Below are positions 18,632 through 26,668 of a stretch of DNA of 64,000 bases, one piece after another. This DNA comes from TMED109 sp002684605. GTDB taxonomy: Bacteria; Pseudomonadota; Alphaproteobacteria; TMED109. The notes under the pieces were generated by a model, which did not search any database, was not told the origin of the DNA, and saw nothing but the letters and a program-made list of their open reading frames with translations. The stretch's first letter is position 1; the number at the start of each line of letters is the position of its first letter. The translations under genes were made by a program, and so were the position numbers. Location of the stretch: contig CAJWSU010000006.1 of assembly GCA_913046335.1 (NCBI GenBank), positions 7,418 through 71,417 on the forward strand, in the 5' to 3' direction.

Positions 18632-19770
18632 TATTCTTCCTCGCTTTTATTAATATTCTTTTCTTTAATTGGAGCTACTTTTTGTCCAGGTCTTAATCTT
18701 TCATTACCTTTAACTACAGTTATGTCTCCCACTTCAATTCCACCCAAAACTATAAATCTGTTTCCAACTCCATCACCTAATTTAACAGGCTTAATCTGAG
18801 CTTTTTCTTCTTTTACAATATATACTAGAGACATACCTTCTCTTTTTAAAATAGCATCTTTATGGACAGTAGGTGCTTGTACACCAGGCCCTATAGGTAT
18901 AGAAATATTTACATTTTCTCCTACAAATAATTTTCTAGATATAGGGTTGCTATCAAATTTTAAATGTACAGGAATTGTTCTAGAACTTGAATTTTCTCTT
19001 ACTCCTATGGCTCTAATTTTAGAAGAGAAAGTTATATTATCTGTAGTTGTAATTTTAATAGAATTGTCTCGTTTTAATATTCTAGCTCGTTTTGACGGAA
19101 CATCTGCTCTAACTTCTATAAGAGTTTCGCTTACAAGGTTAAAAAGTGTGACTCCTAATCCAACGCCTTCGCCTATTTCAACCCTTTTATGCTCTATTAT
19201 TCCATCAAATGGTGCTTCAACTGTTGCTCTTCTGAGATTTAGGTCTGCAAGTTTCTCTTCTTGAATCATTGATTTTAGTTGAGCCTCAGTAATTTCCTCT
19301 TTAGCAAGTAAAGATATCTGTAAACTTTGAAGCTTTTCATAATTTGCAACATTAAAAGAGGAAGATTTTTTTAAACTTTCCATTCTATTTAGATCTAATA
19401 AGTTAATATTAGTTTCAGCTTTAGCACTTTTCAATTCTGCATTAGCAGCGCTTACTTTAGCAGAAGCAATTTCAGATAACCATTGATAACGTTCAATATC
19501 TATTAATGCTAGAACTTGTCCTTTTTTAACTTTATCTCCTACCTCTACTAATACTTTTTGAACTTTTCCTATAACCGCAGCAGAAATTTTTGATTCTTTA
19601 AGTGAGACAACTCTACCTATTATTGGGATAGATTGATTTAAAGATTCTAATATAACTGCATCAACTTCTACAGAAGCTGCTCCCTGTGAAAAAGCATGAT
19701 TTTTAAATGTTAATGTACATAAAACAATTAATGCAAAAATTTTGTAATGAGTTTTTATAGAATTTTTCAT
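18631..19770 (-). CDS. RND efflux periplasmic adaptor (membrane fusion protein)
   Basis: This HlyD/AcrA-like adaptor links the RND pump to an outer-membrane channel. It has an N-terminal signal segment, then a biotinyl-lipoyl half (KVQKVLVEVGDKVKKGQVLALID), a coiled-coil hairpin, the second lipoyl half (ATVEAPFDGIIEHKRVEIGEGV), and beta-barrel domains. I start it at 19770, because AAAAGG lies six bases upstream of that ATG. A longer frame would begin at 19812 but adds a charged leader before the signal peptide. It is the first gene of the efflux operon and diverges from the TetR regulator. Confidence 0.88.
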   Translation of the reverse strand: MKNSIKTHYKIFALIVLCTLTFKNHAFSQGAASVEVDAVILESLNQSIPIIGRVVSLKESKISAAVIGKVQKVLVEVGDKVKKGQVLALIDIERYQWLSEIASAKVSAANAELKSAKAETNINLLDLNRMESLKKSSSFNVANYEKLQSLQISLLAKEEITEAQLKSMIQEEKLADLNLRRATVEAPFDGIIEHKRVEIGEGVGLGVTLFNLVSETLIEVRADVPSKRARILKRDNSIKITTTDNITFSSKIRAIGVRENSSSRTIPVHLKFDSNPISRKLFVGENVNISIPIGPGVQAPTVHKDAILKREGMSLVYIVKEEKAQIKPVKLGDGVGNRFIVLGGIEVGDITVVKGNERLRPGQKVAPIKEKNINKSEEE

Positions 19771-20116
19771 ATTAGACCTTTTAATTTTTTTAAATTTAAA
19801 TATTGTTATCACAAATCCAGTATTTACTACATTAAAAATTCTATTGTTTTGGAAGTTTTAATTAATTTACAGAGTATTTAAATATATTTAAGAAGACAGT
19901 AGTAAAGCTTCTTTTAATAAATTCTTATAGCTTATACCCATACTTTCCCTGAATGCAGGCTTTTATTAGTATCAATACCATTTTCTCTTAGTTCAATTAT
20001 TACTTTTTTTTGTTATTACAACTAGTCAATACAAGTTTTATTATAGAGTATCACAGGAGAAGAATCTCTCTAATTCTAATTGCATTGACTACTTGCTATT
20101 ATATAAATATATTTAT

Positions 20117-20130
20117 ATACTGATTAGTAT
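20117..20130. promoter_or_regulatory. Candidate TetR operator at the tetR promoter
   Basis: ATACTGATTAGTAT is a 6-2-6 near-palindrome with one arm mismatch. It lies 50 bases before the tetR start. The same motif, ATACTGGTCAGTAT with perfect arms, occurs upstream of the MMPL exporter operon at 21509-21522. A shared dyad at two promoters flanking one TetR gene suggests its binding site. Confidence 0.5.
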
Positions 20131-20151
20131 TAATATAATTTGATAATGTCA

Positions 20152-20166
20152 AGTATTAAAAATACT
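20152..20166. promoter_or_regulatory. Second dyad just upstream of tetR
   Basis: AGTATTAAAAATACT has perfect 6-base arms around a 3-base spacer. The next base extends it to an ATACTG half-site (20162-20167) like those of the candidate operator. It overlaps the likely leader, a few bases before the ribosome-binding site of tetR, where a repressor could block its own transcription. The arms are low-complexity, so chance is possible. Confidence 0.35.
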
Positions 20167-20179
20167 GAGTGGTATAAAA

Positions 20180-20815
20180 ATGACAAAAAATACAAGCTCT
20201 TCTATAGTTGTAAATAAAAAAGGTAGGCCTAAAACCTTCAATAAAGCTCAGGCAAGTAAAATTGCTATGGAAACTTATTGGAAGGAAGGTATTGAAAATG
20301 TTTCATTAAATGAAATGTGTAGAAAAATAGGTGAGTCCAAACCTAGTGTATATAGAGAATACGGAGGAGAAGAAGGTTTGCAGCTAGCAGCCTTAGAATT
20401 GTACTATAAAGAAAGAGTGGAGCCTATAGGTAAAATTTTATTAGGCGGAGAAAACATTGTTTTAGGAATAAAGTCTGCATTTGACTTTTTAATAAACGAG
20501 CATTTTAAAGAAAAAAAAATTGCTGCTGCCTGTATGTATAATAGGGAAGGTATGCATCCTTCAGAAAACTTATCCGTTATTTGCAAAAAATTTATTGAAA
20601 AGAAAGAGAAAGAGAATATGTCTTTTTTAAAAGAAAGCCTTAAAAAGGCTATAGATAAAGGAGATATAAAAAAGAGTATTAATATAAATGCATATTCATT
20701 ATATATTTATAATCAGATTAGGTTAATAGCGTCTCTTTCTAATAAGAATCAGTTACCTAAATCAACCTTGAGCGAAATGGTTGATTTAATAATGATGCCT
20801 CTTCTTCCTCATTAA
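20180..20815 (+). CDS. TetR/AcrR-family transcriptional regulator
   Basis: This 211-residue protein has an N-terminal TetR helix-turn-helix: KIAMETYWKEGIENVSLNEMCRKIGESKPSVYREYGGEEGL, about residues 29-70. A divergent ligand-binding helical domain follows. It lies between the efflux adaptor/pump operon and the MMPL exporter operon. Near-identical dyads stand before its own gene and the exporter, so it is probably the local repressor for both. The inducer is unknown. The ATG is preceded by GAGTGG at a 7-base spacing. Confidence 0.85.
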   Translation: MTKNTSSSIVVNKKGRPKTFNKAQASKIAMETYWKEGIENVSLNEMCRKIGESKPSVYREYGGEEGLQLAALELYYKERVEPIGKILLGGENIVLGIKSAFDFLINEHFKEKKIAAACMYNREGMHPSENLSVICKKFIEKKEKENMSFLKESLKKAIDKGDIKKSININAYSLYIYNQIRLIASLSNKNQLPKSTLSEMVDLIMMPLLPH

Positions 20816-20816
20816 A

Positions 20817-21449
20817 TTAATATGCAACTGCAATAGGGTCTATAGATTTCCATAAAAACCATGTTGCGGCAGATCTATAAGGTATCCATTTTTTTGCAAC
20901 TTTTTCCACTTCTTCGTATGTAGGGTCAAAAGTATTTAAGTAGTTTTTGCCTACGGCCCTTCTCAGACCGAGGTCACCTAAAGGAAGTATATCAGGACGA
21001 AGTAAACAAAACATTAAAAACATTTCAGCGCTCCAAGGCCCTATCCCTTTTAGTTTACATAGTTCTTTGATAACACTTGTATCATCCATAGCTTCCCAGG
21101 AATTAACAACATTGGGGTTTTCAATAAAAAAATTAGATAAACCTATAATATACTCAACTTTCCTATTAGATATGCCACAACTTCTGATATTATCCTCTCC
21201 ATATTTAATGATGGTTTTTGGGTCAATTATTTTTGCACCTAACTCAAATTTATTCCATATACTTGCTGCGGCTTTAACAGATATTTGTTGCCCTATAATA
21301 GTTCTACATAGACCATTAAATGGCTCTCCTCTAGATTTAATATAGTCGTCTTTATGCTTATCAATAATATTTTTCATTACTTCATCATTATCACTTAAAT
21401 ATGCAACTGCATCATTCCACCAGTCTGCTTTTTTATTTATTGTCATCAA
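20817..21449 (-). CDS. AlkA-like DNA-3-methyladenine glycosylase (HhH-GPD)
   Basis: This 210-residue base-excision repair glycosylase of the HhH-GPD superfamily has the helix-hairpin-helix LKGIGPWSAEMFLMF at about 133-147. The catalytic aspartate is Asp159 in LPLGDLGLRRA, the arrangement of AlkA/MAG-type enzymes. TIIGQQISVKAA near 50-61 is another family block. There is no iron-sulfur cysteine cluster, so it is not Nth or MutY. It converges on tetR with a one-base gap and diverges from the MMPL operon. No alkylation-response genes are nearby. Confidence 0.88.
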   Translation of the reverse strand: MMTINKKADWWNDAVAYLSDNDEVMKNIIDKHKDDYIKSRGEPFNGLCRTIIGQQISVKAAASIWNKFELGAKIIDPKTIIKYGEDNIRSCGISNRKVEYIIGLSNFFIENPNVVNSWEAMDDTSVIKELCKLKGIGPWSAEMFLMFCLLRPDILPLGDLGLRRAVGKNYLNTFDPTYEEVEKVAKKWIPYRSAATWFLWKSIDPIAVAY

Positions 21450-21508
21450 GAATCCTTTTGAATTAATTAATATTTTATTAGTCTACATCATATTAAAGTA
21501 CATATTTT

Positions 21509-21522
21509 ATACTGGTCAGTAT
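21509..21522. promoter_or_regulatory. Candidate TetR operator upstream of MMPL exporter
   Basis: ATACTGGTCAGTAT has perfect 6-base inverted arms around a 2-base centre. It matches the dyad in front of tetR at 12 of 14 positions. A TTGACA at 21531-21536 follows it, so a bound repressor would sit immediately upstream of or over the promoter. The extended context (TTATACTG and CAGTATTT) is also shared with the tetR site. Confidence 0.55.
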
Positions 21523-21549
21523 TTAATAAATTGACAACTTTATTCCTTT

Positions 21550-21574
21550 ATATTAAGCAGTATATACTTAATAT
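21550..21574. promoter_or_regulatory. Inverted repeat in exporter promoter region
   Basis: ATATTAAG at 21550-21557 and CTTAATAT at 21567-21574 are perfect 8-base inverted arms with a 9-base spacer that contains a CAGTAT half-site. It lies downstream of TTGACA at 21531-21536, so it may overlap the -10 or transcription start. It could be a second regulator site. AT-richness weakens the case. Confidence 0.35.
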
Positions 21575-21604
21575 TTATATATAATATGGAATTAGAAAAA
21601 ATTA

Positions 21605-21630
21605 TATATATCTTACAAGCAAGATATATA
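21605..21630. promoter_or_regulatory. Perfect 10-bp hairpin in the leader of the MMPL gene
   Basis: TATATATCTT at 21605-21614 and AAGATATATA at 21621-21630 form a perfect 10-base stem with loop ACAAGC. It ends eleven bases before the GGGAG ribosome-binding site of the exporter gene. It is not followed by a U-tract, so it is not an ordinary terminator. It could stabilise the messenger or affect ribosome access. Confidence 0.45.
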
Positions 21631-21654
21631 AAACTTTACTTGGGAGCAAAAGAA

Positions 21655-23958
21655 ATGACAGCTAAAAGTTATGGTGAATTAATAGTAAAAAGAAAATGGT
21701 TAACTTTGTTAGCTGGTTTATTATTTACAGTCTTTTGGATGGGAGGCTTATCTGGGTTAAGTATGAATCCTGATAACAGGATATTTTTTTCAAAAGATAA
21801 TCCTCAGTTATTAGCATTAGAGACTTTAGAGAGAACATACTCAAGAGATGATAATGTCTATTTAGTAATGGCTCCTAAAGATAAAAATGTTTTTAGTCCA
21901 AATTCTTTAGCCGCTGTTAGGGAAATGACAGAAAGATTGTGGCAAACACCTTTTTCAAGTCGTGTAGATTCTATTAGTAATTTTCAATGGACTAGAGCTG
22001 ATGGCGATGATGTTGTAATAAGTGATCTTGTAGAAGAAGGAGAAATTTCAGAAGAAATTGCAAATAATGCCAGACAGGTAGCTCTTGATGAGCCATTAAT
22101 TAGAAATTTATTAGTTGATACTGAAGGACTGGTTACTGGAATTAATATTAATGTAATAATGCCAGAAGACCCTATTGCAAGTGGTGGAGCCACTATAGAA
22201 ATCATGCAATATATTCGCGCTGAACAAGCAAGGTTCGCTGAAGAATGGCCAGACATTGACTTATATGTTTCTGGAGGTGTGCCATTAACATTAGCATTTA
22301 CTGAAGTTTCTATGAGCGATATTGGAACTCTGCTTCCTTTAACGCTTCTTGTGATATTTATTATTGCTGGGATTGCTTTACGAGCTTTTACAGCAGCATT
22401 TTTAACTGCATTAATAGCAATATTAGCAGTTATTGGAATGATGGGTGCAGCGGGATATATGGGAGTTATAATTAATGCGGTAACATCAAATGCTCCTTTA
22501 ATGTTACTTATTTTAAGTATTGCCCATTGTGTACATATTATTAATACACAGAGGCTACAAATGAGAGCAGGTGTAGAGAAAAAACCTGCAATTATTGAAT
22601 CTCTTAGAGTTAATTTGCAGCCAGTGTTTATAACTTCGGCTACAACTGCCGTAGGGTTTTTGTCTATGCATTTTTCAGATTCTCCGCCTTTTAGAGAGTT
22701 AGGCTATATGTTAGCTGCTGGAAATCTAATTGCTTTTATTAATGCTGTAGTAGTCTTACCTTCCTTATTGGCAATATTACCTGCAAAAGTAAAACCAAAA
22801 GAAACTTATTTCTCTCAAAGAATGATGGATAAACTTTCTAATTTTGTTATAGAAAAACAGAAGTTTTTATTCTCTGTCTGTAGTGTTATAATTGTTATTT
22901 TATTAATAGGTATTAGCCAAATAAAATTAGATGATACTTGGACTACTTATTTTGGTGAAGAATTTGAAATTAGGACACATTCCGACTTCTTAGAGGATAA
23001 TTTAACTGGTTTAAATGCTATTGAATATTCTGTTCCTGCAGGTATAGAGGGAGGTATTAATAATCCTGAGTATCTTGCTAACCTAGATAAATTTGCTGAA
23101 TGGTATAGAACACAAGAAGGTGTAAATCATGTAGGCGTAGTCTCGGATACAATTAAAAGATTAAATAAAGCTATGAATGGAGACCAAGAATCTTTTTATA
23201 AAATCCCTGAATCACAGGAATTAGCTGCGCAGTACTTATTATTATATGAGTTGTCAGTTCCATTTGGTCTAGACCTAAATAGTAGTATTAATGTATCTAA
23301 GTCTGCAACAAGAATGACGGTATCCGTTACACACGCTTCTTCTGCACATTTACGAGAGTTAGATGAAAAGGCGCAGGTTTGGTTAGCTGATAATATTCCA
23401 GAATTCAAAACGGTTGGATCAGGTTTATCTGTTATTTTTGCTCATTTATCTGAACGGAATATAAATTCTATGTTGTTTGGTTCATTTATGGCATTAGTAA
23501 TTATTTCTTTTATATTAATATTTGCATTAAAAAGTTTACCAATAGGTATATTAAGTTTAGTGCCAAATGTTTTTCCTGCTGCTATGGCTTTTGGTTTATG
23601 GGGCTATTTAGTAGGAGAAGTAGGAATAGCTATAGCCGTAGTGGGTGCTATGACATTAGGGATAGTGGTAGATGATACTGTCCATTTTTTAAGTAAATAT
23701 TTAAGAGGTCGTAAAGAATTAAATAAGTCTCCTGAGGATGCTACGCGCTATGCATTTTCTTCTGTTGGTTTTGCACTAGTTGTTACGTCCTGTGCATTAG
23801 TAGGAGGTTTTATGATATTAGCTAGTTCTGGCTTTAGAGTCAATTCTGACTTAGCGCAATTATCTATGATTACTATAGTTTTTGCGTTATTAGCAGACTT
23901 TTTATTCTTGCCACCTTTATTAATGAAATTAGAGAGTTTAAAAAATAAATCTAAATAA
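21655..23958 (+). CDS. MMPL/RND-superfamily exporter
   Basis: This RND-superfamily membrane protein of the MMPL (hydrophobe/lipid exporter) type has two halves. Each half has one helix, a large periplasmic loop and five more helices. The second proton-relay motif reads GIVVDDTVHFLSKYLRG; the first half has the matching helix LMLLILSIAHCVHIINT. I start it at 21655, where GGGAG lies 8 bases upstream, giving 767 residues. A frame opening at 21586 would run through the leader hairpin. The next two genes encode a LolA-like protein and an outer-membrane barrel, which suggests movement of a lipid or hydrophobic compound across the envelope. Confidence 0.87.
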   Translation: MTAKSYGELIVKRKWLTLLAGLLFTVFWMGGLSGLSMNPDNRIFFSKDNPQLLALETLERTYSRDDNVYLVMAPKDKNVFSPNSLAAVREMTERLWQTPFSSRVDSISNFQWTRADGDDVVISDLVEEGEISEEIANNARQVALDEPLIRNLLVDTEGLVTGININVIMPEDPIASGGATIEIMQYIRAEQARFAEEWPDIDLYVSGGVPLTLAFTEVSMSDIGTLLPLTLLVIFIIAGIALRAFTAAFLTALIAILAVIGMMGAAGYMGVIINAVTSNAPLMLLILSIAHCVHIINTQRLQMRAGVEKKPAIIESLRVNLQPVFITSATTAVGFLSMHFSDSPPFRELGYMLAAGNLIAFINAVVVLPSLLAILPAKVKPKETYFSQRMMDKLSNFVIEKQKFLFSVCSVIIVILLIGISQIKLDDTWTTYFGEEFEIRTHSDFLEDNLTGLNAIEYSVPAGIEGGINNPEYLANLDKFAEWYRTQEGVNHVGVVSDTIKRLNKAMNGDQESFYKIPESQELAAQYLLLYELSVPFGLDLNSSINVSKSATRMTVSVTHASSAHLRELDEKAQVWLADNIPEFKTVGSGLSVIFAHLSERNINSMLFGSFMALVIISFILIFALKSLPIGILSLVPNVFPAAMAFGLWGYLVGEVGIAIAVVGAMTLGIVVDDTVHFLSKYLRGRKELNKSPEDATRYAFSSVGFALVVTSCALVGGFMILASSGFRVNSDLAQLSMITIVFALLADFLFLPPLLMKLESLKNKSK

Positions 23959-23978
23959 AAAAAAGAGGATTAATTATT

Positions 23979-24782
23979 ATGAAAATATTTATGAAGTTTA
24001 TAGTGCCTATTATAATTTTATCAATTTGTAACATTTCTATGTCTCTTGCTGAGACCTCTGAAGAGAAAGGTCTCCGCTTAGCAATTGAAGGAGATTTAAC
24101 AGGGCAAGGTTTTAAAGATACATTATCTAAAAGTGAGATGACTTTAAGAAATGCTCAGGGAGAGGAAAGTATAAGAACTTTTTCATCTAAGACTTTAGAA
24201 ATGGAAAATGATGGAGATAAATCTATATTTATTTTTCATCATCCAAAGGATGTTGCAGGTACAGCTATATTAACCTTTACACATAAGTCTGGACCTGATG
24301 ATCAATGGTTATATTTGCCAGCCTTAAAAAGAGTAAAAAGAATTAGTTCAGATAATAAATCGGGTGCTTTTGTTGGCTCAGAATTTGCATATGAGGATTT
24401 ATCTAGTCAAGAGGTAGAAAAATATACATATAAGTGGATTGAAGATGTTCCATGTCCAGGAGATGAGCAAGAAATGTGTTACGTCAGTGAAAGTTATCCA
24501 GAAGATAAGTCATCTGGCTATACAAAAAGAGTTTCTTGGGTTGATATAAGTGAGCATAGAGCTAGAAAAATAGATTATTATGATCGTAAAGATAAGTTGT
24601 TAAAAACACTCATATTATCAGACTATAAACAATATTTAGGAAAGTTTTGGAATGCTCATAGCCTTAAAATGGTAAATCATAATACTAATAAAGAAACAGA
24701 TATAGTAATTAGTGAGACAGTATTTCAAACGGGCTTGAAAGATTCAGATTTTAATCGCCAGACACTTAAACGTGCGCGTTAA
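23979..24782 (+). CDS. LolA-like outer-membrane lipoprotein-sorting protein
   Basis: This 267-residue exported protein has a signal peptide ending near SLAE (residues 1-25). The remainder matches the LolA-like family typically found beside MMPL exporters: KTLEMENDGDKSIFIFHHPKDVAGTA, DDQWLYLPALKRVKRISSDNKSGAFVGSEFAYEDL, then KIDYYDRKDKLLKTL and FWNAHSLKMVNHNT. The unclosed beta-barrel fold of this family binds acyl chains, so it probably hands a lipid or lipoprotein from the exporter to the outer membrane. AAAGAGGA precedes the ATG. It overlaps the next gene by one base. Confidence 0.82.
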   Translation: MKIFMKFIVPIIILSICNISMSLAETSEEKGLRLAIEGDLTGQGFKDTLSKSEMTLRNAQGEESIRTFSSKTLEMENDGDKSIFIFHHPKDVAGTAILTFTHKSGPDDQWLYLPALKRVKRISSDNKSGAFVGSEFAYEDLSSQEVEKYTYKWIEDVPCPGDEQEMCYVSESYPEDKSSGYTKRVSWVDISEHRARKIDYYDRKDKLLKTLILSDYKQYLGKFWNAHSLKMVNHNTNKETDIVISETVFQTGLKDSDFNRQTLKRAR

Positions 24783-25996
24783 TGCATTTAATTGTTTTAT
24801 CGTTTTTATTAACTTTAATATTTCCATTACTTAGCCATGCTGACCTAGAGCCAGATTTTACGGAATATAAGGCTGAAATTACACTAGAGGCATGGCTTTT
24901 TTCTGAAGCTCCTTTATATAAAGGGCAAGAAAAAAATAACTATTCTATTGCCATTGAGTCTGAAATATATTCTGAATGGGCAGAGGGGAGTAATTTAGTA
25001 TTTAGACCTTTTATACGCTTAGATAGTGAAGATAGTAATAGGTCACATATAGATATAAGAGAAGGTATTTATTCATGGTATGGAGAAGGCTGGGAATCGT
25101 CTATAGGAATAGGACAAGTGTTTTGGGGTGTTACAGAATCAAGAAACTTAGTTGATGTTATAAATCAATTTGATGCAGTGGATGATCCTACATTTAGAAC
25201 AAAGTTAGGTCAGCCACTAATAAGTGCAACATTAATAAGAGATACCGGTTATTATGAATTTTTTATATTACCTTATTTTCGTGAAAGAACATCTCCTGGA
25301 AGAAAAGGTCGTTTAAGGCAAGATCCTGAATTCTCAAAGGGCACTACGAAGTTTGAAGGTGGAAGTCAATGGACGCCAGAGTTAGCTTTAAGATGGTCAA
25401 ATAGTATTGGTAACTATGATGTTTCTGCGCATAGCTTCTTAGGGTATGCAAGAGCTCCTTCCATTGATATTCAAATAGTTGGAGGGCAGCTAAAATATGA
25501 ACCTAATTATCAAAGAGTAAGACAAATTGGAGGGACTCTTCAAAAAGCCTCAGGAGCAACTCTCTATAAACTAGAATGGTTAGCTAAGGATGGTCAAAAA
25601 GACATAAATTTTAGAAGAGGTGGTTATTTTGCAACGGTTTTAGGTTTTGAGCATACTTTATATAGTTCTATTGGAGATAATGGTGATCTAGGTTTCTTAA
25701 TGGAATATAATTTTGATAGTAGACACACTCGATCAACTGATACTATGCAAGATGATATATTTGTAGCTGCTCGATTAACCCTTAATGATACTAAAAATAC
25801 GGAAATGTTATTTGCTTCTATTGCAGACTTAGATGGTGATGGTCAAATTTATCAATTAGATTTTGGAAGGCGTATAAATGATTCTCTTACTTTTGGAGTT
25901 CAAGGTGCAATTTATCAAAATGGTAGGCTTGGATCTAACTTATATATTTTACGGCAGGATAGCTGGTTAGAAATTAATTTTAAACAATATTTTTAA
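24782..25996 (+). CDS. Outer-membrane beta-barrel protein of the MMPL operon
   Basis: This 404-residue protein has a signal peptide (cleavage probably after HA, about residue 20) and alternating beta-strand-like segments throughout. It ends in a terminal phenylalanine (FKQYF), typical of outer-membrane barrels recognised by the BAM machinery. An acidic DLDGDGQIYQLDFGRR segment lies near the C-terminus. The ATG overlaps the stop of the LolA-like gene, so translation is coupled. Its genomic partner set (MMPL exporter, LolA-like carrier, barrel) is recurrent in proteobacteria, but the cargo is not known to me. Confidence 0.72.
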   Translation: MHLIVLSFLLTLIFPLLSHADLEPDFTEYKAEITLEAWLFSEAPLYKGQEKNNYSIAIESEIYSEWAEGSNLVFRPFIRLDSEDSNRSHIDIREGIYSWYGEGWESSIGIGQVFWGVTESRNLVDVINQFDAVDDPTFRTKLGQPLISATLIRDTGYYEFFILPYFRERTSPGRKGRLRQDPEFSKGTTKFEGGSQWTPELALRWSNSIGNYDVSAHSFLGYARAPSIDIQIVGGQLKYEPNYQRVRQIGGTLQKASGATLYKLEWLAKDGQKDINFRRGGYFATVLGFEHTLYSSIGDNGDLGFLMEYNFDSRHTRSTDTMQDDIFVAARLTLNDTKNTEMLFASIADLDGDGQIYQLDFGRRINDSLTFGVQGAIYQNGRLGSNLYILRQDSWLEINFKQYF

Positions 25997-26079
25997 TGAG
26001 TATTATAATGTAAGGTTGATTATTTTTTTTCTATAAATATACTCATTCTTTATATAATATATTTATTAGAAAGATTTTT

Positions 26080-26514
26080 ATGGCAGTTTCTAAAAACAAT
26101 AAAAATATTACTATAGAGACCTATACATTAAGTGAAAATGATCCATTTATGTGTAAAGATCAGTTGACCTATTTTAGGTTAAAATTAGAAAAATGGAGAT
26201 CTGAGGTAATGATAGATGCAGAAAAGACGCGTCAAACTTTACAAAAAAACAACACACCTGAAGCTGATGTTGCTGATAGAGCTTCCACTGAAACAGAAAG
26301 ATCTTTAGAATTGCGAACTAGAGATAGGCAAAGAAAGTTACTTGCAAAAATAAATGGTTCTTTAGCAAGAATTAAAGAAGGTTCATATGGATACTGTATT
26401 GAAACAGGAGAACCTATAGGGTTGAAAAGGCTAGATGCTAGGCCAATAGCATTATTATCCATACAAGCACAAGAACGTCATGAAAAGCATGAGCGTTCTC
26501 ATCGCGATGATTAA
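26080..26514 (+). CDS. dksA: DksA-like RNA polymerase-binding regulator
   Basis: This 144-residue DksA/TraR protein inserts a coiled coil into the RNA polymerase secondary channel and works with ppGpp. The coiled-coil tip carries the essential acidic motif ADVADRAS (two aspartates and an alanine). The C-terminal finger YGYCIETGEPIGLKRLDARPIALLSIQAQERHE keeps one cysteine only; the other three metal-ligand positions are replaced. This reduced finger resembles other alphaproteobacterial DksA proteins, so it is probably functional without zinc. It has its own promoter region and lies upstream of recA. Confidence 0.87.
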   Translation: MAVSKNNKNITIETYTLSENDPFMCKDQLTYFRLKLEKWRSEVMIDAEKTRQTLQKNNTPEADVADRASTETERSLELRTRDRQRKLLAKINGSLARIKEGSYGYCIETGEPIGLKRLDARPIALLSIQAQERHEKHERSHRDD

Positions 26515-26518
26515 ATAA

Positions 26519-26533
26519 GAACAAAATAAGAAC
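26519..26533 (+). promoter_or_regulatory. Alphaproteobacterial LexA (SOS) box of recA
   Basis: GAACAAAATAAGAAC matches the direct-repeat GAAC-N7-GAAC form of the GTTC-N7-GTTC operator used by alphaproteobacterial LexA. It lies 8 bases upstream of a TTGACA -35 element (26541-26546) that probably drives recA. The arrangement predicts LexA repression of recA and DNA-damage induction. Confidence 0.75.
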
Positions 26534-26561
26534 AAATTTATTGACAGCCTAACTAATTACG

Positions 26562-26579
26562 TGTTCTATATAAAGAACA
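26562..26579. promoter_or_regulatory. TGTTC-N8-GAACA dyad over recA promoter
   Basis: TGTTC at 26562-26566 and GAACA at 26575-26579 form an inverted repeat across the likely -10 region of recA. It follows the TTGACA at 26541-26546. Each arm contains the GTTC/GAAC half-site of the SOS box upstream, so it may be an extra LexA half-site pair in inverted geometry. Whether LexA uses that geometry here is uncertain. Confidence 0.35.
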
Positions 26580-26668
26580 AAACGTGATCATTATATATAA
26601 GGTGTAAAAAATAAAAATATTTATTTATAAATTATTATTAATAGCCTAAAAGATTAGGAAGGTCTAAA

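Larger units (their letters stand above)
19771..20179. promoter_or_regulatory. Divergent promoter region of efflux operon and tetR
   Basis: This 409-base AT-rich gap separates the adaptor gene (leftward) from the TetR regulator (rightward). No open frame of convincing length is present. The tetR-proximal end carries two dyads, one of them closely matching a dyad upstream of the MMPL exporter. A CAGTAT half-site lies at 19818-19823, close to the adaptor start. I could not assign -10 and -35 boxes with confidence in so AT-rich a stretch. Confidence 0.6.

Noticed and set aside
19771..19812. Longer start of the RND adaptor at 19812
   Set aside because: It would place 14 charged residues before the signal peptide, and AAAAGG sits correctly for the ATG at 19770.
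25995..26047. Inverted repeat AATGAGTAT / ATACTCATT as a terminator or DksA-binding structure
   Set aside because: The arms are perfect but the 35-base spacing and the T-run lying inside the loop do not fit an intrinsic terminator. It is probably chance in AT-rich sequence.
26562..26579. E. coli-type LexA box (CTGT-N8-ACAG)
   Set aside because: The dyad is TGTTC-N8-GAACA, so the arms do not match the CTGT/ACAG form. It is listed only as a possible extra GTTC/GAAC pair.
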